From Lachnospiraceae bacterium (GTDB lineage: Bacteria > Bacillota > Clostridia > Lachnospirales > Lachnospiraceae): DNA of 64,000 nt. How positions within the stretch are numbered: position 1 is the stretch's first letter; every line of letters starts with the position of its first letter. The position numbers were made by a program, and so were the translations under genes. The notes beneath the pieces were generated by a model. It saw nothing but the letters and a program-made list of their open reading frames with translations, did no database searches and was not told the DNA's origin. The stretch lies in the NCBI GenBank assembly GCA_021203145.1, contig JAJQBS010000063.1, forward strand, positions 1 to 64,000, in the 5' to 3' direction. This document shows positions 17,667-27,500 of the stretch, piece by piece.

Positions 17667-18407
17667 ATGAAAGATCCATATGAGGTTCTGGGGGTTTCGA
17701 GGAATGCTTCTGAGGAGGAAGTAAAAAAGGCCTATCGCAGGCTGAGCCGACAATATCATCCGGACGCGAATATTAACAATCCGAATAAAGCACAGGCCGA
17801 GGAGAAATTCAAGGAAGTGCAGCAGGCTTATCAGCAGATCATGTATGACAAGGAGCATGGGGAAGGCAGCTATGAGGCAAAGCAGAGCGGTGGCCGCTCA
17901 TCTTCGTCGTCTTCCGGCAGCTATGGCGGCGGGTACGGAGGCTATGGTGGCGGGTACGGCGGCTATGGCAGATATGGGAGCTACGGCGGCGGCAGCTCCG
18001 GCTCCTCCTCTGCGAATGACGATCCGCATCTGCGTGCTGCGGAGAATTATATCCGCAGCAATCATTATGACGAAGCAATCAATGTGCTGAACGGGATTTC
18101 CAACCGTACCGCGCGCTGGTATTACCTGAGTGCGCTGGCGAATTCCGGCCGGGGGAATAATGTCCTGGCTCTCGATCATGCGCAGAAGGCCGTACAGATG
18201 GAGCCGAACAATCTGCAGTACCGCCAGCTTCTCTCCGAAATGGAAGGCGGGGGACGGTGGTATCAGTCGATGGGCGAGGAATACGGGAATCCCATGTCGC
18301 ATGCCAATAATTATTGTACGAGATTGTGCATGGCCTGGCTGGTCTGCAGCTGCTGCTGCGGAGGCGGGGGCGGCATGCGCATGGGCGTACCAATCATGTG
18401 CTGTTAA
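17667..18407 (+). CDS. J-domain protein with Gly-rich linker, TPR-like segment and Cys-rich tail
   Basis: [36 protein letters not shown]-terminus [26 protein letters not shown]. Confidence 0.85.
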   Translation: MKDPYEVLGVSRNASEEEVKKAYRRLSRQYHPDANINNPNKAQAEEKFKEVQQAYQQIMYDKEHGEGSYEAKQSGGRSSSSSSGSYGGGYGGYGGGYGGYGRYGSYGGGSSGSSSANDDPHLRAAENYIRSNHYDEAINVLNGISNRTARWYYLSALANSGRGNNVLALDHAQKAVQMEPNNLQYRQLLSEMEGGGRWYQSMGEEYGNPMSHANNYCTRLCMAWLVCSCCCGGGGGMRMGVPIMCC

Positions 18408-18530
18408 AGCCCCGGGCAGCAGCAGACACAGGACGCGATAAGCGGCATATAGCCTGCGGTCTGCAGCCCGGAAGATGAAATGCAGCAGCAAAATAACCAG
18501 GTAGACCGATTTTTGATGTGCACAGGAAAC

Positions 18531-18566
18531 GCCCGGCGAAGCATTGGCGTAACGCTTTGCCGGGCG
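18531..18566. terminator. Hairpin between convergent J-domain gene and mscL
   Basis: GCCCGGCGAAGC / GCTTTGCCGGGC, 11 of 12 paired. Confidence 0.6.
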
Positions 18567-18580
18567 GGCTTTTCGGAAGA

Positions 18581-19018
18581 TTACAGTGCGGACGTGCAGT
18601 TCGGGCACTTCGAAGCATCCTTATGTATTTCGGACTTGCAGAAGGGGCAGATCTTGGTCGTAGCCTCCGGCTCGGGAGCAGGCTTGTGGAGCTTGTTGAT
18701 CGCCTTGATTACGAAGAAGATCACCAGCGCGGTCAGAAGAAATTCCACAACCATCTGGATGAAATTGCCGTATGCGATGACGGAAGCGCCCGCCTCCTGC
18801 GCGGCGGCCAGCGTGGAGTAGCTGTTTCCGTCGAGAGGCAGCATCAGGTCTGTAAAATTGATACGTCCGGTCAGCAGCGTGACTACCGGCATCACGATGT
18901 CGTTCACCAGGGAATTGACAATATTGCTGAAGGCCGCGCCTATGATTACGCCGACAGCCATGTCGATGACATTGCCTCGCATGATAAAGGCTTTGAACTC
19001 GTCTACCATTTTGCTCAT
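18581..19018 (-). CDS. mscL: Large-conductance mechanosensitive channel with C-terminal zinc-ribbon-like tail
   Basis: FKAFIMRGNVIDMAVGVIIGAAFSNIVNSLVNDIVMP; tail CPFCKSEIHKDASKCPNC. Confidence 0.95.
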   Translation of the reverse strand: MSKMVDEFKAFIMRGNVIDMAVGVIIGAAFSNIVNSLVNDIVMPVVTLLTGRINFTDLMLPLDGNSYSTLAAAQEAGASVIAYGNFIQMVVEFLLTALVIFFVIKAINKLHKPAPEPEATTKICPFCKSEIHKDASKCPNCTSAL

Positions 19019-19162
19019 TTCTTTTTCCTCCTGTTGTTAGATTCAAAAATATTACAGGAATTATAGCATAGCTCTGACGAAAAAACTATGGTATACTATT
19101 AAAAATTTTATTTTTTTACGCGTTTTTTTACGTGCATCCATCGTGGGGAGGGGGAGTATCTG

Positions 19163-20218
19163 ATGCGTTTTATGCATATTGCGGACGTGCATCTGGGAGC
19201 CGCGCCGGATCACGGCTATGTCTGGTCAAAGGACCGGGGGCGGGAGCTGTGGGAGACCTTCCGGCAGTGTATTGCGGATGCAAATGAAAAGAAAGTGGAT
19301 TTATTGCTGATCGCCGGGGATTTGTTCCATCGTCAGCCGGAACCACGTGAGCTGAAGGAAGTAAATTATCTGTTTTCCACACTGCCTAATACGGCAGTGG
19401 CGCTGATCGCGGGCAACCATGATTACCTGGCGCCGGGATCGCCGTACCAGGACTATCCGTGGAATGAGAATGTGGTATGCCTGTTTTCCGGGGAATGCGA
19501 GCGTGTGCGCCTGCCGGATCTGAAAACGGAGATTTATGGCTTCAGCTATCATCAGCAGGAGATTCCGGCACCACTTTATGATAATCTGGCCGCGGAGAAA
19601 AGTGATTATTTTAAGATTCTGCTCGCGCACGGGGGCGATGCGCGGCATATTCCGTTGGACCGCGAGAAGCTCGGGAAGGCCGGATTTGACTACATCGCGC
19701 TTGGACATATCCACAAACCTCAGGTGTTTATCCGGAACCTTGCCATGTATGCGGGCGCATTGGAGCCGATTGACCGCGACGACACGGGGCCACACGGTTA
19801 TATTATAGGAGAGGTGCAGCGCAAAAAGGTAAAGCTCTCCTTTGTGGAAAAGGCCAGGCGGCAGTACCGGAAGGAGGAGGTACTGGTGACCGAGGAGGAT
19901 ACGGCGTTTTCTGTGCGCGAGAAGATTGCGGAGACTGTGCGCTTAAAGGGCAGTCAGGACACGTACCAGATCACGCTCACCGGGTTCCGCCACCCCAGAT
20001 TTCGCCCGGATGTCGGGGAGTATTTAAAATGCGGCCGGATCCTGGAGGTCGCAGACCGCACAGCTCCGGCATTTCATGTGGAGGAATTGCGGCAGAGGTA
20101 CCGGGGGCAGATGATCGGCAACTATATCGACAGCTTCGGAAGTGAGCCGAAAAATCTCATCGAACAGAAAGCGCTTACCTACGGGCTGGAGGCGCTGCTG
20201 TATCCGGAAGACCGCTGA
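19163..20218 (+). CDS. DNA repair exonuclease, SbcD/YhaO-like metallophosphoesterase
   Basis: MRFMHIADVHLGA, IAGDLFHR, IAGNHDY, LAHGGD, ALGHIHKPQ. Confidence 0.9.
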   Translation: MRFMHIADVHLGAAPDHGYVWSKDRGRELWETFRQCIADANEKKVDLLLIAGDLFHRQPEPRELKEVNYLFSTLPNTAVALIAGNHDYLAPGSPYQDYPWNENVVCLFSGECERVRLPDLKTEIYGFSYHQQEIPAPLYDNLAAEKSDYFKILLAHGGDARHIPLDREKLGKAGFDYIALGHIHKPQVFIRNLAMYAGALEPIDRDDTGPHGYIIGEVQRKKVKLSFVEKARRQYRKEEVLVTEEDTAFSVREKIAETVRLKGSQDTYQITLTGFRHPRFRPDVGEYLKCGRILEVADRTAPAFHVEELRQRYRGQMIGNYIDSFGSEPKNLIEQKALTYGLEALLYPEDR

Positions 20219-20383
20219 AGGCAGTGGTCGCCGCTTCCTGGGATGCTGCTGTATCCGGAAGAGTGCAAAAGGCGACGGATGCCTTTTTCGGAAGCATTGA
20301 TTCCGCAGGATCGCTGAAGCTGGCGGACGCCTTTTGACTGCCTGAGAGAAGAACAGCGAAAAATGCAGGGGAGAAGGGGAAGT

Positions 20384-22027
20384 ATGGAAATACAGGAGCT
20401 GATTTTAAAGAAATATGGGAAGTTTTCGGATCACCATATCACATTCCGCCCGGGAATCAACATTATCTACGGAGGAAATGAGACGGGAAAAACGACGATC
20501 CATTCCTTTATCCGTGCAATGTTTTTCGGCCTGAGCCGCGGGCGCGGGCGCGCCACGAAGATGGACGAATATCAGATCCGGCAGCCCTGGGATTCGCCGG
20601 GGGCGTTTCTGGGAAGTATGCGCATAGCGGAGAATGGGGACGTCTATCGGATCGATCGCTGCTTTGACCGGAGCGCGAAGCCGCTGAGCCTCGTATGCGA
20701 GACCAGGATTGTGGAATCGCAGCATCCGCAGGAGGATCTGGACGCTCTGCTTGGCGGCATCAGCGAGGCGGCGTTTGTGAACTCCGTATTTATACCGCAG
20801 GCGAGCTGCGAGACGGACGAGGCGCTCGCCGAGGAGTTGAGACGCTACATGGTCAACAGCGGCAGCTCCATGGACAGCGAAATCGACGTGTCCCGGGCGC
20901 TGCAGTCACTGCGCAAAAGAAAACGGCAGTACGAGCAGCAGAAAAAAAAGGAAGATGCGGCGCTAGAGGAAGAGATTTCCAAAAAACAGGGCCGCGCGGA
21001 CGCGGTCCGCAGTGAGCTGGAACGACTGCGGGCCCAGGCGGAAGCCTGCCAGAGCGGAAGGACGGGCAGACGCGGCGGCGCAGGCCGGGGAGGGACGGCC
21101 GACAGATACCAGGAAGCAGGCTATGGCGGGGCAGCAGGCGGATACCAGGAAGCAGGCTATGGCGGGGCAGCAGGCGAATACCGCGAGGCGGGTCATAACA
21201 GCAGAGCCGGGGAAGCGGCGCTTCCCGGAATGGAAGAACCGCCAGAGAGAGCCGGTAATGAAGAAAAGGGCGTGTCCCCGGCGATGCGCGCCCTGCTCAC
21301 CGCCATGCTTTTCATCGCGGGGGCGCTGACAATGGGCGGGATATTCCTTGCCGAAGGAGAGGCTCTCCGGATTTTTCTCGGCGTATTTACTGTGATTTTC
21401 TGGGCAATGGCACTGGGCGTCTATGCCCTGTTCCGGCCGCGCGGGGATGAGAAGAAGGAAGAAGATAGCAGAGTGGAGGATGGGCCGGAGTGCCCGCCGG
21501 AGCTCTTAAAAGAGATCTGGAACCGGGAAGAGGAATACCAGAAGCTGCAGGACGACCTGGAGATCCTTTACCAACAGCATGTCCGCATCGACGGCGCGGA
21601 CACGGAGATAACTGCTCTGACGCTCGCAATTGACCGCATCTGTGAGATCTCGGACGGCATTTGCCGGACGAACGGCGGACGCTTAAATGAGATTGCCTCC
21701 GGGATTCTCGCGGAGATTATGCTCGGCCGCTATAATCGCATCGTCATCGACGACGCGTCAGAGGTTCGGATCCACACGCCCTCGCGCGTACTCGGGTTAA
21801 ACCAGGTCAGCGGCGGCACCATGCAGCAGATTTACTTTGCGCTGCGGATGGCCGCCGGAGAATTATTCATGGAAAAGACAACGCCCCCGGTCGTTCTGGA
21901 CGAGACATTCGCGATGTACGATGACCGCCGCCTCGAAGCCACCCTTCGCTGGCTCAAAAACAGCGGTCGTCAGGTCATCCTCTTCACGTGCCAGAACCGG
22001 GAGCGGGAAATCCTGAAAAGACTGTGA
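20384..22027 (+). CDS. SbcC/YhaN-like ATPase, compact form with central TM segment
   Basis: NIIYGGNETGKTTIHSF, LNQVSGGTMQQIYFALRMA signature, PPVVLDETFAMYD. Confidence 0.88.
   Translation: MEIQELILKKYGKFSDHHITFRPGINIIYGGNETGKTTIHSFIRAMFFGLSRGRGRATKMDEYQIRQPWDSPGAFLGSMRIAENGDVYRIDRCFDRSAKPLSLVCETRIVESQHPQEDLDALLGGISEAAFVNSVFIPQASCETDEALAEELRRYMVNSGSSMDSEIDVSRALQSLRKRKRQYEQQKKKEDAALEEEISKKQGRADAVRSELERLRAQAEACQSGRTGRRGGAGRGGTADRYQEAGYGGAAGGYQEAGYGGAAGEYREAGHNSRAGEAALPGMEEPPERAGNEEKGVSPAMRALLTAMLFIAGALTMGGIFLAEGEALRIFLGVFTVIFWAMALGVYALFRPRGDEKKEEDSRVEDGPECPPELLKEIWNREEEYQKLQDDLEILYQQHVRIDGADTEITALTLAIDRICEISDGICRTNGGRLNEIASGILAEIMLGRYNRIVIDDASEVRIHTPSRVLGLNQVSGGTMQQIYFALRMAAGELFMEKTTPPVVLDETFAMYDDRRLEATLRWLKNSGRQVILFTCQNREREILKRL
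21101..21208 (+). repeat. In-frame 36-bp tandem repeat, 3 units
   Basis: gacagataccaggaagcaggctatggcggggcagca repeated; protein (D/G)xYQEAGYGGAA. Confidence 0.9.
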
Positions 22028-22057
22028 GAGTGTGCCAGGGAGCCTGTGGATCTCCCC

Positions 22058-23005
22058 TCACTCCTCGTAAATCTTCCGGCTGCACAGCGCCCGGTATTCG
22101 GACGGCGTGCAGCCTTTTTTCTTTTTGAAGGTCCGGTTAAAGGTGGACAGGCTGGAAAACCCGGACTGCAGCGCGACCTCCGTGATGGACAGATCCGGGG
22201 GCATCAGCAGAGTCTCGGCCGCGCGGATGCGCAGCACGCACAGGTAGTCATAAAAATTATAGCCGGAACACTGCTTGAACAGCCGGGAAAAGTGGTATTT
22301 GGAAAAACCGGCCACCGAGGCGACCGTCTCCAGGGAAAGATCCTCGTTGTAGTGCTGGTCCATATAATCAAAAACGGTATTCAGCCTTTCGTGCAGCCGG
22401 ATCTGTTTTGGGTCAGGCTTTACCGAAGTACTGACTGTCTCCTCCTGCTTCATGCGGTATTCGCCGTAGCTGGCAAAAAACTGGAGCAGGCCTGCGTAAC
22501 AGTTTAACTCGCGCAGATGGCCGCCGAGAAAATATTCACGGACCAGATACAGAATCAGGGAAAGCTCTTCCTCATAGATCGAAGGACAGTTTTCCGGCGT
22601 GATCAGCACCTCGTGCGAAAGAAAGGCTGTCAGGTAGGTATATCCCCGGATGTGGGAAATGGCCTCCAGGTCAAAAATATAGATCAGCCGCAGGCCGGTC
22701 GGGGGAGCGATCAGGTGATGGAGCTCGCCTCCGGGGATCATGAGGATGTCGCCCGGGGCCAGGTCATACTCCACCTGCCCGGCGATCACGCGGTAATGAT
22801 TCTCCAGGGGCATGATCATCTCCGTAGCCTGGTGCCAGTGTGTCGCATAGGAGTCGGTCTGGCTGTTGATAAAAAAACGAAGCGTGGTATCCGGGTGATA
22901 ATCGACCCGTTCCCGCGTGCTGTCAATTTTCCGGTGGTAACCGTTGGAGTCCTGCATTCCTATTTTTAAAAGCTCAGGATCCAGAGCCAGTGATGAGTTT
23001 GTCAT
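22058..23005 (-). CDS. AraC-family transcriptional regulator with N-terminal cupin domain
   Basis: HWHQATEMIMPLE cupin; double HTH ETVASVAGFSKYHFSRLFKQCSGYNFYDYL and ALQSGFSSLSTFNRTFKKKKGCTPSEYR; start chosen at MTNSSLALD. Confidence 0.92.
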   Translation of the reverse strand: MTNSSLALDPELLKIGMQDSNGYHRKIDSTRERVDYHPDTTLRFFINSQTDSYATHWHQATEMIMPLENHYRVIAGQVEYDLAPGDILMIPGGELHHLIAPPTGLRLIYIFDLEAISHIRGYTYLTAFLSHEVLITPENCPSIYEEELSLILYLVREYFLGGHLRELNCYAGLLQFFASYGEYRMKQEETVSTSVKPDPKQIRLHERLNTVFDYMDQHYNEDLSLETVASVAGFSKYHFSRLFKQCSGYNFYDYLCVLRIRAAETLLMPPDLSITEVALQSGFSSLSTFNRTFKKKKGCTPSEYRALCSRKIYEE

Positions 23006-23444
23006 AAGGATATCCCTTCTTTTCTTTGATAAGCAAAAATTGCGCACGAAAAACTGCCTAAATCTGGAAATAACCAGGTATATGACAGAAAATGCCAGAT
23101 ACTGGAAAGCGGACAGACGGAAACTGGTCTGTACCTGCCAAAAGCGGACAGAAAAGGTTTGTGTTCTTCCAAAACGGACGAAAATGAATTTTGTCTGCTG
23201 AAAAACGGGAATATGCCGCTCACTTCTTCGCAGTATAGCATAAAGTGAGAAAAATAGCAATAACTGAGAAGTGAATTTTGCAGCAAATACAAAGAAAAAG
23301 CTGTTCGGGTGCAACTTGACGGAGGAAAAAATAAAAAAGCAATAACTGGTGTCATAATGCGCAAAAACTGGTAAGCATCGAAAAAGTTTTTGTGCAATAA
23401 TGTCACCATATTTGGTTGAAATTTAAAAGAAGGGAGAAGCTAAA

Positions 23445-24407
23445 ATGGCTGACACAACGAAAACCAAAAGCAGTAGTGCAGTTGCTCCGAATAAGCCTCC
23501 GAAAGAGACACTGGGCAGGCACATACGCAAGTACTGGCAGTGGTACTCGATGATGCTGATACCTCTTGCGTATTACATCATTTTCCGCTACGTACCGATG
23601 GCGGGCAATATCATCGCGTTCCGCCGCTACCGCGCAGGCAGCAGTATTTTCGGAGATGAATGGAGCGGACTGAAGTATTTCCAGCAGTTCGTCCGGGATT
23701 CCAGCTTCTGGAGAGCTTTCCGGAATACCCTGCTTCTGAATTTTGAGTACCTGATCATCAGCTTTCCGATCACGATCATCTTCGCTCTGCTTCTGAATGA
23801 GGTGAAGAATACGAGATTCAAGAAAGTCGTGCAGACGATCTCTTATCTGCCGCACTTTATCTCCATGGTTATCGTAGCCGGTATGGTGCGTGAGATTGTC
23901 TCCACCAGCGGCCCGATCAACAACCTCATCACCTCCCTTGGCGGCGAGGCGATCACCTTTATCAGTCTGCCGCAGTGGTTCCCGGTGATCTTTGTGGTGA
24001 CCGGTGTATGGCAGGGGCTTGGCTGGAATACGATCCTCTATCTGGCGGCCATGGCCGGTATCAGTCCGGATATGTACGAGGCGGCGGATCTGGACGGCGC
24101 GACCAAGTTCCAGCAGTGTATTTATATCACACTGCCGTCGATCCTCCCGACGATCTCGACGCTGCTGATTCTGAACATCGGATCGCTGTGCGGCTCCGGC
24201 GCGTTTGAAAAGGTTTTCCTTCTGTACCAGCCTACGACCTATGAGACGGCCGATATTATCGCTACTTATGTATACCGTATGGGTCTCGGGTCCGGCAATT
24301 ACAGCTACGCGACGGCCGTTGGTCTGTTCCAGGGCCTGATTAACCTGACGCTCCTGACTGTGGCTAATAACGTGTCCAAGAAGGTTGCCGGCACGGGCCT
24401 GTATTAA
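23445..24407 (+). CDS. ABC transporter permease, LplB/PotB-like sugar uptake
   Basis: Multi-TM; permease signature region EAADLDGATKFQQCIYITLP. Confidence 0.92.
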   Translation: MADTTKTKSSSAVAPNKPPKETLGRHIRKYWQWYSMMLIPLAYYIIFRYVPMAGNIIAFRRYRAGSSIFGDEWSGLKYFQQFVRDSSFWRAFRNTLLLNFEYLIISFPITIIFALLLNEVKNTRFKKVVQTISYLPHFISMVIVAGMVREIVSTSGPINNLITSLGGEAITFISLPQWFPVIFVVTGVWQGLGWNTILYLAAMAGISPDMYEAADLDGATKFQQCIYITLPSILPTISTLLILNIGSLCGSGAFEKVFLLYQPTTYETADIIATYVYRMGLGSGNYSYATAVGLFQGLINLTLLTVANNVSKKVAGTGLY

Positions 24408-24424
24408 GGAAGGAGGAAAATACG

Positions 24425-25318
24425 ATGGCAAAAGCAAAAACACATAATGGCAGCGCGATTAAGGTTTCGGCCGGTTACCGCAGATTTACCGTATTTAATA
24501 CGATCCTTATGATCCTGATCTGCGTGGTGATGCTTTATCCGTTTGTGTACCTGATTGCGCAGTCGTTCTCCTCTTATGATGCGATTGTCGCCGGCAAGGT
24601 AGGCCTGATTCCTGTAGACTTCAGTATCAGCACATATGTGTACGTAGTGACAAACGGAGTCTTTATCCCGGACTACATCAATACGATTGTTTACTCCGTG
24701 ACCGGTACCTGCCTGGCACTGTTTTTCTCGGCGCTGCTGGCATATCCGATGTCAAAGTCTGAGCTGTGGGGCAACAAATTTGTCGGACCGTTCATCATCT
24801 TCACGATGTATTTCGCAGGCGGCATGATCCCGAACTACCTGCTGATGATCAACCTGGGACTGCAGGATACCGTGGCGGCATTCCTCCTTCCGTCCCTGAT
24901 CTCTACATACTATGTGATCCTGATGCGTTCCTTCTTTGAGACCGTTCCGAAGGAGCTCGAAGAGGCCGGCGAGATGGACGGGCTGAACAAATACGGCGTG
25001 TTTTTCCGGATTGCGCTCCCGCTCTCCAAGCCGATCATCGCAACCATGGTGCTGTTCTATCTGGTTATGTACTGGAACGACTGGTTCAACGCGTTCCTGT
25101 ATCTGGATACCCAGAGCAAGTGGCCTGTAGCTTATTATCTGCGGAACCTGATTTCTGCTTCGTCCACGACATCCCAGGATGCGGGCGAGACGATCGCGAT
25201 TGCGGCGAATATCAAGTCCTGCGCGATGGTGCTGACGGCTGCGCCGATCATCTGCGTATACCCGTTCATCCAGAAGTACTTTGTACAGGGCATGATGCTC
25301 GGCGGAGTAAAGGGCTGA
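24425..25318 (+). CDS. Carbohydrate ABC transporter permease, LplC/YtcP-like
   Basis: EAGEMDGLNKYGVFFRIALPLSKP signature and C-terminal YPFIQKYFVQGMMLGGVKG. Confidence 0.95.
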   Translation: MAKAKTHNGSAIKVSAGYRRFTVFNTILMILICVVMLYPFVYLIAQSFSSYDAIVAGKVGLIPVDFSISTYVYVVTNGVFIPDYINTIVYSVTGTCLALFFSALLAYPMSKSELWGNKFVGPFIIFTMYFAGGMIPNYLLMINLGLQDTVAAFLLPSLISTYYVILMRSFFETVPKELEEAGEMDGLNKYGVFFRIALPLSKPIIATMVLFYLVMYWNDWFNAFLYLDTQSKWPVAYYLRNLISASSTTSQDAGETIAIAANIKSCAMVLTAAPIICVYPFIQKYFVQGMMLGGVKG

Positions 25319-25351
25319 TTGCTTTCAGATTTTCTGGTACATACGAAAATG

Positions 25352-25447
25352 AAAACAGGCGATTCTGCCTGGACAGGGTTATAGCAAAACAGGCGATTTT
25401 GTCTGGACAGGGCTATAGCAAAAATCGGTCATTCTGATCGAATGACC
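25352..25447. repeat. Two 34-bp direct repeats followed by 7-bp stem hairpin
   Basis: aaaacaggcgattctgcctggacagggttatagc / aaaacaggcgattttgtctggacagggctatagc, then GGTCATT..AATGACC. Confidence 0.85.
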
Positions 25448-25620
25448 CGTCAATTAATACAGATCGTTTGTCTCCTGCAGTGGACGAGCGACACAGGGTT
25501 CCGTTCCGGATTTTCCTTAATATTGTAATCGACGTAAGTCGTTTCACTATGCGGGGTCCGGATGGGATCGCCTGCAGGAGGCTTATGATAAATATACACA
25601 AATTTTAAGGAGGTTTATCA

Positions 25621-27336
25621 ATGAAAAGGAAAAGGATAATGAGCATTCTCCTTGCGGCAACGATGGTGGCGTCCCTGGCGACATCCTTCACGGCTTCTGC
25701 AAGCGAAGACACAGACAACGGCGACGGCAGCTATTACAACTCCGAGTTGGGTTACACCTACGGCACCACCTTCTATTCAGATGAGCCGGTGACCTACACG
25801 ATGTTCTTCAATGACAACGATGCGTATCCGATCAACGACAGCTGGTTCGAGGAAGGCGGCATTTTCTATGAGATCACGCAGGCGACCAACGTAACGCTGG
25901 ATGTAACGATTGTGAACAACGCGAGCTACACAGATAAGGTAACACTGGCGATCGCGGGCGGCACCGCTCCGTACATCATTCCGAAGATCTACAGTGAGAC
26001 TTCTTATGTAACCGGCGGCGGCATTGTGGCAGTTTCTGATTATATTGATTATATGCCGAATTACTCCGGCATGATCGAGGAATATGATCTGCAGAACGAG
26101 GTAGACACCCTGCTTCAGGATGATGGCAGCTATTATCGTCTGCCGGGTCTGAAGGAGACCGCTCTTCAGGATTATTCTCTGCTGATCCGCTCCGACATCT
26201 TTGAGGCGGCCGGCTACGATGTGACAGAGCTTGAGGATGACTGGACCTGGGATGAGTTCACAGATATCCTGATCGACGTGAAGGCTTACATGGTAGAGCA
26301 GGGCATGATCAGTGAGTCTGATTATATCTGGTCTGACCGTTGGTGCGGCGCTACGTCCGGCTACGGCCAGGGCGGCTGCCTGCTGAACCTGATTGCCGCT
26401 TCCTATGGCATCTATAGTGGATGGGGAATTACTTCCAACTCTGCAGGTCTGTACTTTGACGAGGAGAACGATGAGTTCGCCTTAAGCGCTACGAGCGATC
26501 AGTACAAAGAGTATATGACCGTCGTACAGCGTCTGGTAAGCGAGGGTATCCTTGATCCGGAGACCTGGAGCCAGGAAGACGACACCGCTGACGGCAAGTT
26601 CTACCGCGGCGAGACCGCACTTATTTCCACAAACCGTTCTTTTTATACGACACAGGTTGACGGTCTGACCTCTCAGCTCGGCGAGGGCAACTTCTCCGTA
26701 TATGAGATCGTAATCCCGACCGGCAACAACAACTATCAGGCAGAGAAGACCCGCCTGGAGTGCGGCGTCTGCATTTCCTCCCTGGCACTGAGTGAGCTGG
26801 GCGAGGATGAGTTCATCAAGATGATGCGTTTCGTTGACTGGCTGTGGTACTCTGAAGCTGGACTGACCCTGACCAAGTGGGGCGTTGAGGGCGAGACCTA
26901 CACTGTAGAGGACGGCGTTTACTCTCTGACAGACGGATACTACTGCGGCGGCCTTTCGATTGCGCAGACGTCTGACGATCAGGTTGACCTTCGTATGGAG
27001 AAGGGCTTCGCGTGCGGCAACTTTATGTACAGCGGCAGCCTTGAGCTTCTTACCAGCAACTTCTCTGAGGAACTGAAGGATTACTACAACCGAATGGCAG
27101 AATACAGAGAGCTGAAGGATATTGACCCGGCTATTGCGATGACTGAGGACGACTCCGAGATGGCAAATCTCTGGGCGACTCCTCTGCAGGATACCATCAA
27201 TACCTGGACCCTGAAGTTCGCGATGGACCAGGCTGACATCGAGGCTGACTGGGATACCTATGTAGCTGAGGTAGAGGCTCAGAATGCTTCCAGCCTTGTA
27301 AATCTGTACAATGACTATTATCAGGCAAGCAAATAA
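25621..27336 (+). CDS. Extracellular solute-binding protein, LplA-like
   Basis: Signal peptide MKRKRIMSILLAATMVASLATSFTASASED; follows the two permeases; strong RBS aaggaggttt. Confidence 0.88.
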   Translation: MKRKRIMSILLAATMVASLATSFTASASEDTDNGDGSYYNSELGYTYGTTFYSDEPVTYTMFFNDNDAYPINDSWFEEGGIFYEITQATNVTLDVTIVNNASYTDKVTLAIAGGTAPYIIPKIYSETSYVTGGGIVAVSDYIDYMPNYSGMIEEYDLQNEVDTLLQDDGSYYRLPGLKETALQDYSLLIRSDIFEAAGYDVTELEDDWTWDEFTDILIDVKAYMVEQGMISESDYIWSDRWCGATSGYGQGGCLLNLIAASYGIYSGWGITSNSAGLYFDEENDEFALSATSDQYKEYMTVVQRLVSEGILDPETWSQEDDTADGKFYRGETALISTNRSFYTTQVDGLTSQLGEGNFSVYEIVIPTGNNNYQAEKTRLECGVCISSLALSELGEDEFIKMMRFVDWLWYSEAGLTLTKWGVEGETYTVEDGVYSLTDGYYCGGLSIAQTSDDQVDLRMEKGFACGNFMYSGSLELLTSNFSEELKDYYNRMAEYRELKDIDPAIAMTEDDSEMANLWATPLQDTINTWTLKFAMDQADIEADWDTYVAEVEAQNASSLVNLYNDYYQASK

Positions 27337-27431
27337 TGATTGATATGCCCGGGTCTTCGCATCAGGGAAGGCGTCGGATACAGCAAGCTAATGTTTTCAT
27401 TCCGTGAAAAAGAAAGCGGGATAAGAGGAGA

Positions 27432-27459
27432 GGATCGACCGCGGGGTCGGTCCTTTTTT
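27432..27459 (+). terminator. Rho-independent terminator after the binding protein gene
   Basis: GGATCGACC-GCG-GGTCGGTCC then TTTTTT. Confidence 0.85.
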
Positions 27460-27500
27460 CAATAATCTGCCGGGATTTTTTCAAACTGCCGGCTGAAGCA

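Noticed and set aside
18518-19066. 182-aa plus-strand ORF over mscL
   Set aside because: Antisense to mscL, which has unmistakable MscL sequence.
23006-23314. N-terminal extension of the AraC ORF
   Set aside because: The ORF reads through probable promoter sequence; the start at 23005 has a good RBS.
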